Notes under the pieces: model-generated | The model's database searches: none | What the model was told of the DNA's origin: nothing | What the model saw: only the letters and a program-made list of their open reading frames with translations | Made by a program: the position numbers and the translations under genes | Shown here: positions 7,935 through 13,464 of the stretch, one piece after another | Numbering within the stretch: the stretch's first letter is position 1 | How the letters are laid out: each line of letters starts with the position of its first letter | Source of the DNA: an uncultured Eubacteriales bacterium | GTDB lineage: Bacteria; Bacillota; Clostridia; Christensenellales; Aristaeellaceae | DNA length: 24,003 nucleotides | NCBI GenBank assembly: GCA_900550955.1 | Contig: URUF01000031.1 | Coordinates: 1 to 24,003 of the forward strand | Direction of reading: 5' to 3'

Positions 7935-8594
7935 ATGGCGAAATATCACACGGTGCACCAGTACGAGCCGCTATGCGCGCCCGCCGCCTGGGGCGAGGAG
8001 GGGCGGCGGTTTGTGAACCGGCTGACGGAGATATTGGACGACATTTACCGCAGGTATGGGCGGCTGGGGATAAGGGATGTGGATGCGGCGTTCCAAGGGA
8101 CGATAGGCGATTTGAAGGCGGGCGTGGCCGGGGCAGGGCGCGCGGTGCAGGCGCAGGGCGAGCGGCTGGACGAGGCGGAGCGGGCCCGGCAGGAGGATTG
8201 GCAGAAGCATGCGGCGGACGTTGCGCGGCTGGACGGGGAGCTGGCCGGACGGGTGCGCGCGGACGGGGTGATACGGGCGGTGAACGAGAGCGCAGAGGAG
8301 GAAACCGTGCGGCCGCAGCGCATAGGCTTTGAGGGCGCGGACATCGGCGGGCTGCATGTGGCCAACGGGCGGCTGTATACGGACAGCGGCGTGGAGATTG
8401 ACGCGGGCGGCGGCTGCGTGCGGGTGGGCGGGCTAACGCTGCGCGCGGACGCGGACGGCGGCGCGACGCTGCTTGGGACGGCCGGCTTGCGGTTGAAGCT
8501 GGGCGCGGCGACGGAACGTGCGGCGAATGTGTATATGGACCCGGAAACGGGCGAGCTGATGCGGACGGCGGGAGGAAGCGATGTACAGGTTTGA
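7935..8594 (+). CDS. Minor tail structural protein
   Basis: This 219-aa protein has a helical, partly coiled-coil N-terminal half (about residues 60-115, with RLDEAERARQEDWQKHAADVARLDGEL). The beta-rich C-terminal half begins with a VIRAVNESAEEETVRPQRIGFEG segment. That segment resembles the 'INxSxEGxxIxxxxIxLxG' transition found in siphophage tail and baseplate proteins, after which a fibre-like beta region follows. It starts 3 nt after the tail-hub stop, with AAGGGG upstream, and its 3' end overlaps the next gene by 14 nt. It is probably the first part of the baseplate/fibre cluster. Confidence 0.6.
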   Translation: MAKYHTVHQYEPLCAPAAWGEEGRRFVNRLTEILDDIYRRYGRLGIRDVDAAFQGTIGDLKAGVAGAGRAVQAQGERLDEAERARQEDWQKHAADVARLDGELAGRVRADGVIRAVNESAEEETVRPQRIGFEGADIGGLHVANGRLYTDSGVEIDAGGGCVRVGGLTLRADADGGATLLGTAGLRLKLGAATERAANVYMDPETGELMRTAGGSDVQV

Positions 8595-8913
8595 GGGATT
8601 GGACATAGAGGCGACGGGCGGGGACAGCCTGGTGTTTACGGTGCGGTTTCGCGGGCGGGCGCTTGCGGCGGGGAGCGTGGCGGTATTCACGGTAAAAAAG
8701 CGGGCGCGGATGAAGGAAGCGGTGATTGAGAAGCGCTATGCGGTAGCGGACAACCGCGTGGTGGTAGCGCTGGAGCCTGCGGACACGGCGCTGGCCCCGG
8801 GGACGTACTGGTGGGACATACGGGTGCTGACGCCCGTGGGAAACGGCATGGAGGTGCGCACGCCGATGGCGTACGCGGCGTTTGAGATATTGGAGGCGGT
8901 GGGCGATGGCTGA
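8581..8913 (+). CDS. BppU-like baseplate protein, copy A
   Basis: A 110-aa small beta-sandwich-type protein. The GDSLVFTVRFRG start, VFTVKKRARM centre and the APGTYWWDIRVLTP motif followed by VRTPMAYAAFEILEAVG resemble the N-terminal domain of phage baseplate upper proteins. It is clearly paralogous to the protein at 9245-9571 (shared GTYWWD-R, VRTP and FEILE-VG). The ATG at 8581 overlaps the previous gene and has GGGAGG close upstream; the stop overlaps the next start. It probably connects a receptor-binding fibre to the tail. Confidence 0.65.
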   Translation: MYRFEGLDIEATGGDSLVFTVRFRGRALAAGSVAVFTVKKRARMKEAVIEKRYAVADNRVVVALEPADTALAPGTYWWDIRVLTPVGNGMEVRTPMAYAAFEILEAVGDG

Positions 8914-9238
8914 CGCGGAGCTGACGTTGTTTTTGGAGGACTGGCGCGGATACAGCGCCTATGAGATTGCCGTGCAGCACGGGTTTTCGGGCACGGAAGC
9001 CGAATGGGTGCAAAGCCTGAAGGGGGAGGCGGGCCGGGACGGCGAGGGCATTACCGTAAACGGCTTGCTGCCAATGAACGGGAACATTGCGCTGACGGGC
9101 CGCGATATCCCTTTGGACCCCGGCGAGGGGCAGCCGACGCTGGAGGCCAGGCTATCGGCGCTGGCACAGGCGCTTGGAACGGTGGGCGCGGCGCTGACGG
9201 AGGCGGAGATAGACGAGGCGCTTGAACAGCAGGGGTGA
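8906..9238 (+). CDS. Tail fibre adaptor with collagen-type linker motif
   Basis: A 110-aa protein whose N-terminal half carries SAYEIAVQHGFSGTEAEWVQS (about residues 17-37) and then LKGEAGRDGEG. This short domain precedes collagen-like or fibre sequences in many Bacillota phage tail proteins. The rest contains NGLLPMNGNIALTGRDIPL, a beta segment of the kind that starts fibre repeats, and a helical end (ALTEAEIDEALEQQG). The ATG at 8906 overlaps the previous stop by 8 nt and continues the coupled cluster. Receptor-fibre support is inferred. Confidence 0.6.
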   Translation: MADAELTLFLEDWRGYSAYEIAVQHGFSGTEAEWVQSLKGEAGRDGEGITVNGLLPMNGNIALTGRDIPLDPGEGQPTLEARLSALAQALGTVGAALTEAEIDEALEQQG

Positions 9239-9244
9239 GAGAAG

Positions 9245-9571
9245 ATGGTTGAGATCACGAACCAGTCGATACGCATATCGCGGGGGGATACGGCGGTTAT
9301 CAGGCTGGCGTTGAGCGGCGATGAAACGCCGCCGGGCACGCGGATGCTGGCGACCCTCAAGCGCGAGGCCAGCGCAATGGCTCCGCCCGTGTGGGAAAAG
9401 CTGATTGCCGTGGAGGACGGCGTTGGCGAGCTTGGGCTAGGGCGCGAGGAAACGGATATAGCCGCGGGGACATACTGGTGGGATTTGCGCGTTGTGCTGC
9501 CGACGGGAGAGGTGCGCACGCCGTTTGCGCCCCAGCGCTTTGAAATACTGGAGGTGGTAGGCCGTGTATAG
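9245..9571 (+). CDS. BppU-like baseplate protein, copy B
   Basis: A 108-aa paralogue of the protein at 8581-8913 with the same layout: a GDTAVIRLALSGDE strand pair, a charged centre, AAGTYWWDLRVVLPTGEVRTPF and an FEILEVVG end. It starts 6 nt after the previous stop and its own stop lies inside the next gene. The duplication suggests two attachment modules that carry different fibres. The function is inferred from resemblance to baseplate upper protein N-terminal domains. Confidence 0.65.
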   Translation: MVEITNQSIRISRGDTAVIRLALSGDETPPGTRMLATLKREASAMAPPVWEKLIAVEDGVGELGLGREETDIAAGTYWWDLRVVLPTGEVRTPFAPQRFEILEVVGRV

Positions 9572-9809
9572 AAGCGCGGGAGAGATTCCGCTAAGGGTGA
9601 ACGCGGGCGCGAAGAACCTGACGGTGGGATTATCGCTGGAGGGAACGGTGAGGCGCGCCGGGAGCGCGGACAGGCTGGCAACGGCGCGGCAGATCGCCTT
9701 ATTTGGCGATGTGGCGGGAGGCGCCGCTTTTGACGGAAGCCGGGACGTGAGCATACGCACGGCGGTGGCGGTACTGACCAACGAGGAACTGGAGGCGATG
9801 CTGAAATGA
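9564..9809 (+). CDS. Short tail-fibre protein
   Basis: An 81-aa protein with the fibre-type run SADRLATARQIALFGDVAGGAAFDGSRDVSIRTAV. This matches the short beta repeat (LATAR.I.L.GDV.G...FDGS.DV.I) that recurs in phage tail fibres, here present once. It starts with GTG at 9564, supported by GGAGGTGG at 9550-9557, overlaps the previous gene by 8 nt and ends in ATGA, overlapping the next start by 4 nt. It looks like a small fibre segment rather than a truncated large fibre, since both ends are coupled. Confidence 0.6.
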   Translation: MYRSAGEIPLRVNAGAKNLTVGLSLEGTVRRAGSADRLATARQIALFGDVAGGAAFDGSRDVSIRTAVAVLTNEELEAMLK

Positions 9810-10510
9810 GCAAATATTTGGACAGCAACGGACTGCTATACCTATGGGGGAAGCTGAAGGGGCTTTTGGGCGGCAAGGTGGACAAGGCGGAGGGCAAGGG
9901 CCTGAGCAGCAACGACTTTACCGACGCGCTGAAGGACAAGCTGGCGGGCTTGAGCAATTATGCGCACCCCACGGACAGTGGGAACAGGCACATTCCCAGC
10001 GGGGGCGCGAGCGGACAGGTGCTGCGCTGGAGCGCGGACGGCGCGGCCGTGTGGGGCGAGGACAAGGATACGCTGTATGTCGCCATGACGGGCGCGACGG
10101 CGGAGGCGGCGGGCGAAGGCGGCCTGGCGCCCGCGCCTCCGGCGGGCGCGCAGGGCAAGTATCTGCGCGGAGACGGCACGTGGCAAGCGCCGCCCAACAC
10201 GACCTACGGCGCGGCCACACCGGACGCAAACGGGCTGATGAGCGCGGCGGACAAGGCCAAGTTGGACGCGTTCCAGGCGGCGGGGACATACGCGCTGAAA
10301 AGCGAGCTGGCCAGCGTGTACCGCTACAAGGGCAGCAAGGCCGCCGTGGCCGACCTGCCCACGGAGGGCAATGAAGCAGGCGATGTGTGGGACGTGGCTG
10401 CCACGGGCATGAACTACGCCTGGACGGGCGAGGCATGGGACGCGCTGGGCAGCGCGCTGGAGGTGGTGGCCATCCAGAACGCGGAGATTGATACGGTGCT
10501 GGCGTCGTAG
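9806..10510 (+). CDS. Tail fibre protein
   Basis: A 234-aa protein. The N-terminal YLDSNGLLYLWGKLKGLLGGKVDK is a common start of Clostridia phage fibre proteins and is related to the start of the protein at 10849. It is followed by NDFTDALKDKLAGL, a repeat-like GKYLRGDGTWQAPPNTTYGAATPDANGLMSAADKAKLD segment (about 112-150, typical of fibre shafts) and a small C-terminal domain (VYRYKGSKAAVADLP...YAWTGEAWDALG). Its start codon overlaps the previous stop (ATGA). It is the last gene before a 338-bp repeat region. Confidence 0.7.
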   Translation: MSKYLDSNGLLYLWGKLKGLLGGKVDKAEGKGLSSNDFTDALKDKLAGLSNYAHPTDSGNRHIPSGGASGQVLRWSADGAAVWGEDKDTLYVAMTGATAEAAGEGGLAPAPPAGAQGKYLRGDGTWQAPPNTTYGAATPDANGLMSAADKAKLDAFQAAGTYALKSELASVYRYKGSKAAVADLPTEGNEAGDVWDVAATGMNYAWTGEAWDALGSALEVVAIQNAEIDTVLAS

Positions 10511-10576
10511 GCTTTGCCGGGCGAAGCGGCAGGAAGCGGTATACAAGGCGCGGGCGGCTTTTAGGAGCGGCGCGCG

Positions 10577-10700
10577 TACCACCTAGACCGCAGGGCCTGT
10601 ACCACAGCGACCGAAGGCAGGGGAGGGCCCCTGCCGCGAGGGAGCGGAGGCCAAGCATGAAGTACAAAATGCGCGGACGGCCCAAAGGGCCGGACGTGCG
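10577..10700. repeat. Phage intergenic repeat, copy 1 (124 bp)
   Basis: First of two tandem copies. It contains a perfect 8-bp hairpin, GGCAGGGG (10616-10623) with CCCCTGCC (10628-10635). A second hairpin at 10671-10699 has GCGCG/CGTGC as outer stem, facing GA/GA dinucleotides and CGGCCC/GGGCCG as inner stem with an AAA loop. The facing GA steps could form tandem G-A pairs. The second hairpin recurs in all copies in the window. Confidence 0.8.
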
Positions 10701-10824
10701 GACCATCTAGGCCGCAGGGCCTATACCACAGCGACCGAAGGCAGGGGAGGGCCCCTGCCGCGAGGGAGCGGAAGGCAAGCATGAAGTACAAAATGCGCGG
10801 ACGGCGCAAAGGGCCGGACGTGCG
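10701..10824. repeat. Phage intergenic repeat, copy 2 (124 bp)
   Basis: Near-identical to copy 1 with a handful of substitutions. The 8-bp GGCAGGGG/CCCCTGCC hairpin is retained at 10740-10759. The GA-type hairpin carries one changed base in its inner stem (CGGCGC instead of CGGCCC). It ends about 25 bp before the start of the next fibre gene. Confidence 0.8.
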
Positions 10825-10848
10825 AGCTAACAGGGGAGGTGTTGAACG

Positions 10849-11262
10849 ATGGGCTATTTGGATAAGGACGGGCTTTCGCGGTTTTATGCCGGAATCAAGA
10901 GCCGGTTTTTACTGAAAAGCGCGGTGGCGAACAACGTGACCACGACGGGCGCGGGGTACATTCTGGACGCACGGCAGGGGAAGGCGTTGAGCGACCTGAT
11001 AAACGGCAAGGCGAGCAAGACTGCGGCGACGGCGAGCCTTGCTGTGGCAAGCTGGAGCGGAAGCGGGCCGTACACGCAAACGGTGAGCGTGAGCGGGGTG
11101 ACGGCCAGCAACGTGGTGGTTGTGTCCCCCGCCCCGGCGAGCTTTACGGCCTGGGGCGAGAGCGGCGTGTACGCGAGCGCCCAGGCGGCGGGCAAGCTGA
11201 CGTTTACGGCGGCGGTAAAGCCAACGGCGGCGCTGACGGCAAATGTGTTGTGTATTAATTGA
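10849..11262 (+). CDS. Tail fibre/tip protein
   Basis: A 137-aa protein with GYLDKDGLSRFYAGIKSRFL at the N-terminus, akin to the fibre protein at 9806. A VTTTGAGYILDARQGKALSDLIN segment (about residues 28-50) is a widespread phage fibre motif. The C-terminal half is a Thr/Ser/Val-rich beta domain (VASWSGSGPYTQTVSVSGVTASNVVVVSPAP). It has a strong AGGGGAGGTG ribosome site and a well-placed ATG. It is probably a receptor-binding fibre, set apart from the earlier cluster by the tandem repeat. Confidence 0.68.
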   Translation: MGYLDKDGLSRFYAGIKSRFLLKSAVANNVTTTGAGYILDARQGKALSDLINGKASKTAATASLAVASWSGSGPYTQTVSVSGVTASNVVVVSPAPASFTAWGESGVYASAQAAGKLTFTAAVKPTAALTANVLCIN

Positions 11263-11292
11263 GGAATGAGGGCGCGGCAGGCGAACCACGCG

Positions 11293-11322
11293 TTGACGGC
11301 CTAGCATAATTATTGATATGAT
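11293..11322 (+). promoter_or_regulatory. Promoter of type I toxin mRNA
   Basis: TTGACG (11293-11298), an 18-bp spacer and TATGAT (11317-11322) form a good sigma-A promoter. Transcription would start near 11,329, where the RNA begins with a perfect GCGCGG/CCGCGC hairpin closed by a GAAA tetraloop (11329-11344). It is the only clear promoter inside the phage late region. Confidence 0.7.
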
Positions 11323-11403
11323 AGCTTTGCGCGGGAAACCGCGCCGGTGCGGAGGGTTCACCCAAAATCAACGGCTGCAAGGCTGAAGAAAGGGGGTGAG
11401 CCT

Positions 11404-11523
11404 GTGCAAAAGACGCTTTTTGAAGTAGTAAGCGCTATTGGAACGGCTGCTGTTGCAACGCTGTTTTGGTGGCTTTTTACGGCAAAAAGAAACGATCACG
11501 ATGAGCAAGATCGTGACCGTTAA
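11404..11523 (+). CDS. Type I toxin-like small membrane peptide (39 aa)
   Basis: The frame starts at GTG 11404 and encodes a peptide beginning MQKTLFEVVSAIG, followed by a single hydrophobic helix (residues about 5-26, through AVATLFWWLFTA) and a charged tail KRNDHDEQDRDR. This is the shape of holin-like/Fst-type toxins that damage the cell membrane. AAAGGGGGTGA at 11390-11400 is a strong ribosome site; it sits in the loop of a small stem, AGGCT (11380-11384) with AGCCT (11399-11403), which could limit access. The gene lies in its own transcription unit with an antisense RNA over its 3' end. It is too short and has no family-wide signature, so the call rests on the combined layout. Confidence 0.62.
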   Translation: MQKTLFEVVSAIGTAAVATLFWWLFTAKRNDHDEQDRDR

Positions 11524-11556
11524 TCGAAGCAGAGGTTAATGCTTCAAACCCTCCGC
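11484..11556 (-). ncRNA. Antisense RNA (candidate type I antitoxin)
   Basis: A - strand promoter upstream (11563-11591) would start RNA near 11,556. The RNA runs across the toxin mRNA 3' untranslated region and last codons. It can form one hairpin (GAAGCA with TGCTTC, mapping to 11525-11545) and ends in a terminator hairpin: TCACGAT/ATCGTGA (11510-11516 and 11496-11502 on +) with a TTTCTTTTT run at 11492-11484. The size of about 73 nt is usual for such antitoxins. It would base-pair perfectly with the toxin mRNA. Confidence 0.6.
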
Positions 11557-11562
11557 ACCGTT

Positions 11563-11591
11563 AGCATATCATGGCCGAGGAAGAAAGTCAA
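11563..11591 (-). promoter_or_regulatory. Promoter of the antisense RNA
   Basis: Read on the - strand: TTGACT (11591-11586), a 17-bp spacer, TATGCT (11568-11563), with TG one base upstream of the -10 (extended -10). It points into the toxin gene and overlaps the toxin terminator by two bases. Confidence 0.62.
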
Positions 11592-11619
11592 GCCGCCAGC
11601 GAAACGCCGGGCGGCTTTT
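11590..11619 (+). terminator. Terminator of the toxin mRNA
   Basis: AAGCCGCC (11590-11597) pairs with GGCGGCTT (11610-11617), with a GCG/CGC inner pairing possible, followed by TTTT (11616-11619). It lies about 70 bp downstream of the toxin stop and would give an mRNA of about 290 nt. Confidence 0.65.
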
Positions 11620-11659
11620 GTGATGCTTTGTGGCACTTACGCAAAGGAGGAAGAGAAGG

Positions 11660-12388
11660 ATGCTTTTGAACATGGCTGGCGGCGGCGCAAGCAAGGAGTT
11701 TCCTGAATTCACCTACACTGGGAGCTACCAATTTCTTGATGACGGGAATAAAAACTGGAGGATCAAGTTTTTAACGAGCGGTACGCTGACGTTCACCAAG
11801 CTTGGCAGCGCAAAGAACGGCATTGACGTGTTTCTTGTTGGCGGTGGAGGCTGTGGAATATGGGCAATGCCGGGGGCAGGAGGGTACACGTTTACAAATA
11901 AACATATCATTCCGAACGCCACAACGAACTATTCAATTGTGATTGGCGCTGGGTCTACATCTGATACGGGCCAAGGAGGCACGTCATCCGCTTTTGGAAG
12001 TTCTGCTAAAGGGGGATATTCAGGAAAGCACGCTACTTATCCTGGTACGGGCGGAACCGGCGCGCCAATAGGATATAACAACAATGGAAGCTCGGATGGA
12101 GCAAATGGGAAAAACGCATCTGGAAATGCGGGGAAAGGGCAAGGAACCACGACGCGTGAATTTGGAGAGAGCGGCGCGGCATTGTACGCTGGAAGCGGGG
12201 CGTCTACCACCAGCGCAACGACGACATATTATGGCGGCGCGGGAGGCGGCGGAAACGTTGAAGGCGGCAACGCTATGGATGGCGCTGCGAATACCGGCGG
12301 AGGCGGCGCGGGAAGCGGAGCGGGTACGGATAAGATACAAGCTGCTAATGGCGGCAGCGGAATTGTGATTATCCGCAACGCGAGATAA
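11660..12388 (+). CDS. Glycine-rich tail tip/receptor-binding protein
   Basis: This 242-aa protein starts MLLNMAGGG, then has a beta-rich region (FTYTGSYQFLDDGNKNWRIKFLTSGTLTFTKLG) and VDVFLVGGGG-type repeats. From about residue 60 it has long Gly/Ser/Asn-rich stretches ending in NGGSGIVIIRNAR. The GGGG runs and the terminal GIVIIR strand are typical of glycine-rich phage adhesins that lie at fibre tips and bind the host. AAAGGAGG at 11644-11651 supports the ATG at 11660 over the GTG at 11630. Base composition is clearly less GC-rich than in neighbouring phage genes, which suggests a recently exchanged cassette. Confidence 0.72.
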   Translation: MLLNMAGGGASKEFPEFTYTGSYQFLDDGNKNWRIKFLTSGTLTFTKLGSAKNGIDVFLVGGGGCGIWAMPGAGGYTFTNKHIIPNATTNYSIVIGAGSTSDTGQGGTSSAFGSSAKGGYSGKHATYPGTGGTGAPIGYNNNGSSDGANGKNASGNAGKGQGTTTREFGESGAALYAGSGASTTSATTTYYGGAGGGGNVEGGNAMDGAANTGGGGAGSGAGTDKIQAANGGSGIVIIRNAR

Positions 12389-12403
12389 GGAGGGCGATGC
12401 TGA

Positions 12404-12718
12404 ATGAATTACGCCTTGGTGGAAAATGGCGTGGTGGCGAACATCATCTGGCTATATGAGGGGAACGCGCATGAATTTGCGGGAGCTATGCCCATGGGGG
12501 ACAGGGCCGTGCAGATTGGGGACACGTATGAAAACGGCGCGTTTTACCATGAGGGCGCGCGGGTGATGAGCCGGTTGGAGCAGACGGAGGCGGAGCACGC
12601 CGCGTATGAGGAAAAGCTAAAGCTGCAAGAGGCGCAGATACAGGCGCTAAGCGACAGGAACGACTTTATGGAGGACTGCGTAGCCGAGATGGCGGGCGTG
12701 GTGTATGGCGGCGAATAA
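12404..12718 (+). CDS. Tail-associated protein, possible fibre assembly factor
   Basis: A 104-aa protein with NYALVENGVVANIIWLYEGNAHEF at the start, MGDRAVQIGDTYENGAFYHEG in the middle and a helical end (AHAAYEEKLKLQEAQIQALSDRND-like, then FMEDCVAEMAGVVYGGE). Proteins of this layout often follow receptor-binding tip genes in Bacillota phages, and an assembly or chaperone role is likely by analogy. AAGGAGG (12387-12393) supports the ATG at 12404. Base composition is back to the phage average, unlike the preceding gene. The function remains unproven. Confidence 0.6.
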   Translation: MNYALVENGVVANIIWLYEGNAHEFAGAMPMGDRAVQIGDTYENGAFYHEGARVMSRLEQTEAEHAAYEEKLKLQEAQIQALSDRNDFMEDCVAEMAGVVYGGE

Positions 12719-12742
12719 AAGGAAGCGGGAGGATTGTTATCC

Positions 12743-12816
12743 ACCTAGACCGCAGGGGAGCGGCATCCAAGAAGGTAATACGCAAAGCGCGGACGGCCCT
12801 TAGGGGCGGACGTGCG
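12743..12816. repeat. Phage intergenic repeat, copy 3 (short form)
   Basis: Shares with copies 1 and 2 the CTAGACCGCAGGG start and the GCGCGGACGG...CGGACGTGCG end. It lacks the inner part with the GGCAGGGG hairpin, as if about 45 bp were lost between GGG-rich flanks. The GA-type hairpin is kept with a TTA loop and one G-G mismatch. Confidence 0.75.
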
Positions 12817-12823
12817 AACCCGG

Positions 12824-13020
12824 GCTAGATCGCGAGGCCAGGGAAAAAGCGACCGGGTCAAAGGGAAGGATGACGGAGGGAAACGGTGGCCCTGTGGGCC
12901 ATTGGGCGAAGCCCAAAGTGACCCGCAGGCGTGAGGTTTGACAAGCGCATGGCGCGGCAGCGCCTTGCACGCCGATCAAACCGAGGGTGCGAAACGAGGG
13001 CTGGCCACGGAAGTGGCCAG
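12824..13020 (+). ncRNA. Structured RNA candidate with pseudoknot potential
   Basis: The strand facing the phage genes can fold densely. CGGGTCA (12854-12860) pairs with TGACCCG (12919-12925) around two triloop hairpins, TGGCCC/GGGCCA (12887-12901) and TTGGGC/GCCCAA (12902-12916). Next, GGCGTG (12928-12933) pairs with CACGCC (12968-12973), and GGTTTG (12935-12940) with CAAACC (12977-12982), an interleaved pairing that makes a pseudoknot around a GGCGC/GCGCC hairpin. Finally, CTGGCCAC/GTGGCCAG (13001-13020) closes with a GGAA tetraloop. It starts with a diverged copy of the intergenic repeat (CTAGATCGCGAGGCC). No known family was recognised. Confidence 0.4.
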
Positions 13021-13047
13021 AACGACGATTGAGGTTGCGGAACCCCT

Positions 13048-13118
13048 TTGACCGCAAGGGAGCGGCATCCAAGAAGGTAGTACGCAAAGCGCGGACGGCC
13101 CTTAGGGGCGGACGTGCG
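13048..13118. repeat. Phage intergenic repeat, copy 4 (short form)
   Basis: Nearly the same as copy 3 (GACCGCA-GGGAGCGGCATCC start, identical GA-type hairpin and CGGACGTGCG end). GTACGCA (13080-13086) could instead pair with TGCGTAC (13115-13121), competing with the outer stem. Copies 3 and 4 bracket the structured RNA candidate. Confidence 0.75.
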
Positions 13119-13202
13119 TACCCCAAATAAGAGGTAGAAGATATGATTGACGCTATGCGGCTATGGCTGCTGAAAGCGATGGCAGGGAAAGGAGGTGTAA
13201 TG

Positions 13203-13355
13203 ATGATGGCGATGTTTTTTGCGCAGCGGGTGATTTTGGGCAAGACGGCGTTTGCGAATGTGCCCAAGATGCTCAAGGCCCAGGTGGCCGAGGTTCTGGT
13301 GGACAGCGGCCTGCCCGAGCTTGTGCCGGCGGAGTTTGGCGGCACGGCGGAGTAA
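13203..13355 (+). CDS. CD1375-family-like small phage protein
   Basis: A 50-aa protein: MAMFFAQRVILGKTAFANVP, a helix KMLKAQVAEVLVDSGL and PELVPAEFGG. This matches the small CD1375-type proteins encoded near the lysis genes of Clostridia prophages, whose role is unknown. Three ATGs (13200, 13203, 13206) follow AAAGGAGG at 13188-13195; 13203 gives a 7-nt spacing. A longer frame from 13143 would add a helix MRLWLLKAMAGK but has no clear ribosome site. Confidence 0.6.
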   Translation: MMAMFFAQRVILGKTAFANVPKMLKAQVAEVLVDSGLPELVPAEFGGTAE

Positions 13356-13464
13356 CGGGCGGCATGCGGGAGCAGGGAGGGCGCGCGGGGGGATGCGCGT
13401 TCCTCCCGGCTTTGCGGCGGTGTGGGGTTGGCGTGAAGCGGTTTTTGGCTATGAGGTGAGGGAG

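Larger units (their letters stand above)
10511..10848. other. Non-coding region holding a tandem repeat
   Basis: 338 bp without a supported gene. Most of it is two copies of a 124-bp unit, listed separately, plus a degenerate leading part at about 10,535-10,576 that resembles the end of the unit. Long frames on the - strand run through the repeats but have no start signals and shift frame between copies because 124 is not a multiple of 3. The ribosome site AGGGGAGGTG of the next gene is at its right end. Confidence 0.6.
11345..11560. repeat. 14-bp inverted repeat flanking the toxin gene
   Basis: CGGTGCGGAGGGTT (11345-11358) and AACCCTCCGCACCG (11547-11560) are perfectly complementary and bracket the toxin reading frame. 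In the + strand mRNA the two arms would pair the 5' leader with the 3' untranslated region. Such end-to-end pairing is known from several type I toxin mRNAs, where it keeps the full-length message untranslated. Confidence 0.8.
12719..13202. other. Non-coding region with repeats and structured RNA candidate
   Basis: About 480 bp without a supported gene. It contains a short repeat copy (12743-12816), a highly foldable section (12824-13020), another repeat copy (13048-13118) and the ribosome site of the next gene. A frame from 13143 continues into the CD1375-like gene, but AAAGGAGG at 13188-13195 argues that translation starts near 13203. Confidence 0.55.

Noticed and set aside
10577..10824. 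Tandem repeat as CRISPR array or as diversity-generating template/variable pair
   Set aside because: Only two units with no spacers of regular size, no cas genes and no reverse transcriptase in view; differences between copies are not adenine-specific.
10577..13118. Repeats as sites of an invertible tail-fibre switch
   Set aside because: All copies are in direct orientation and no invertase gene is in the window, so inversion is not supported; deletion or exchange remains possible.
13143..13199. Longer N-terminus or separate leader peptide before the CD1375-like protein
   Set aside because: The strong AAAGGAGG at 13188-13195 lies inside this part and fits the inner ATGs; nothing comparable precedes 13143.
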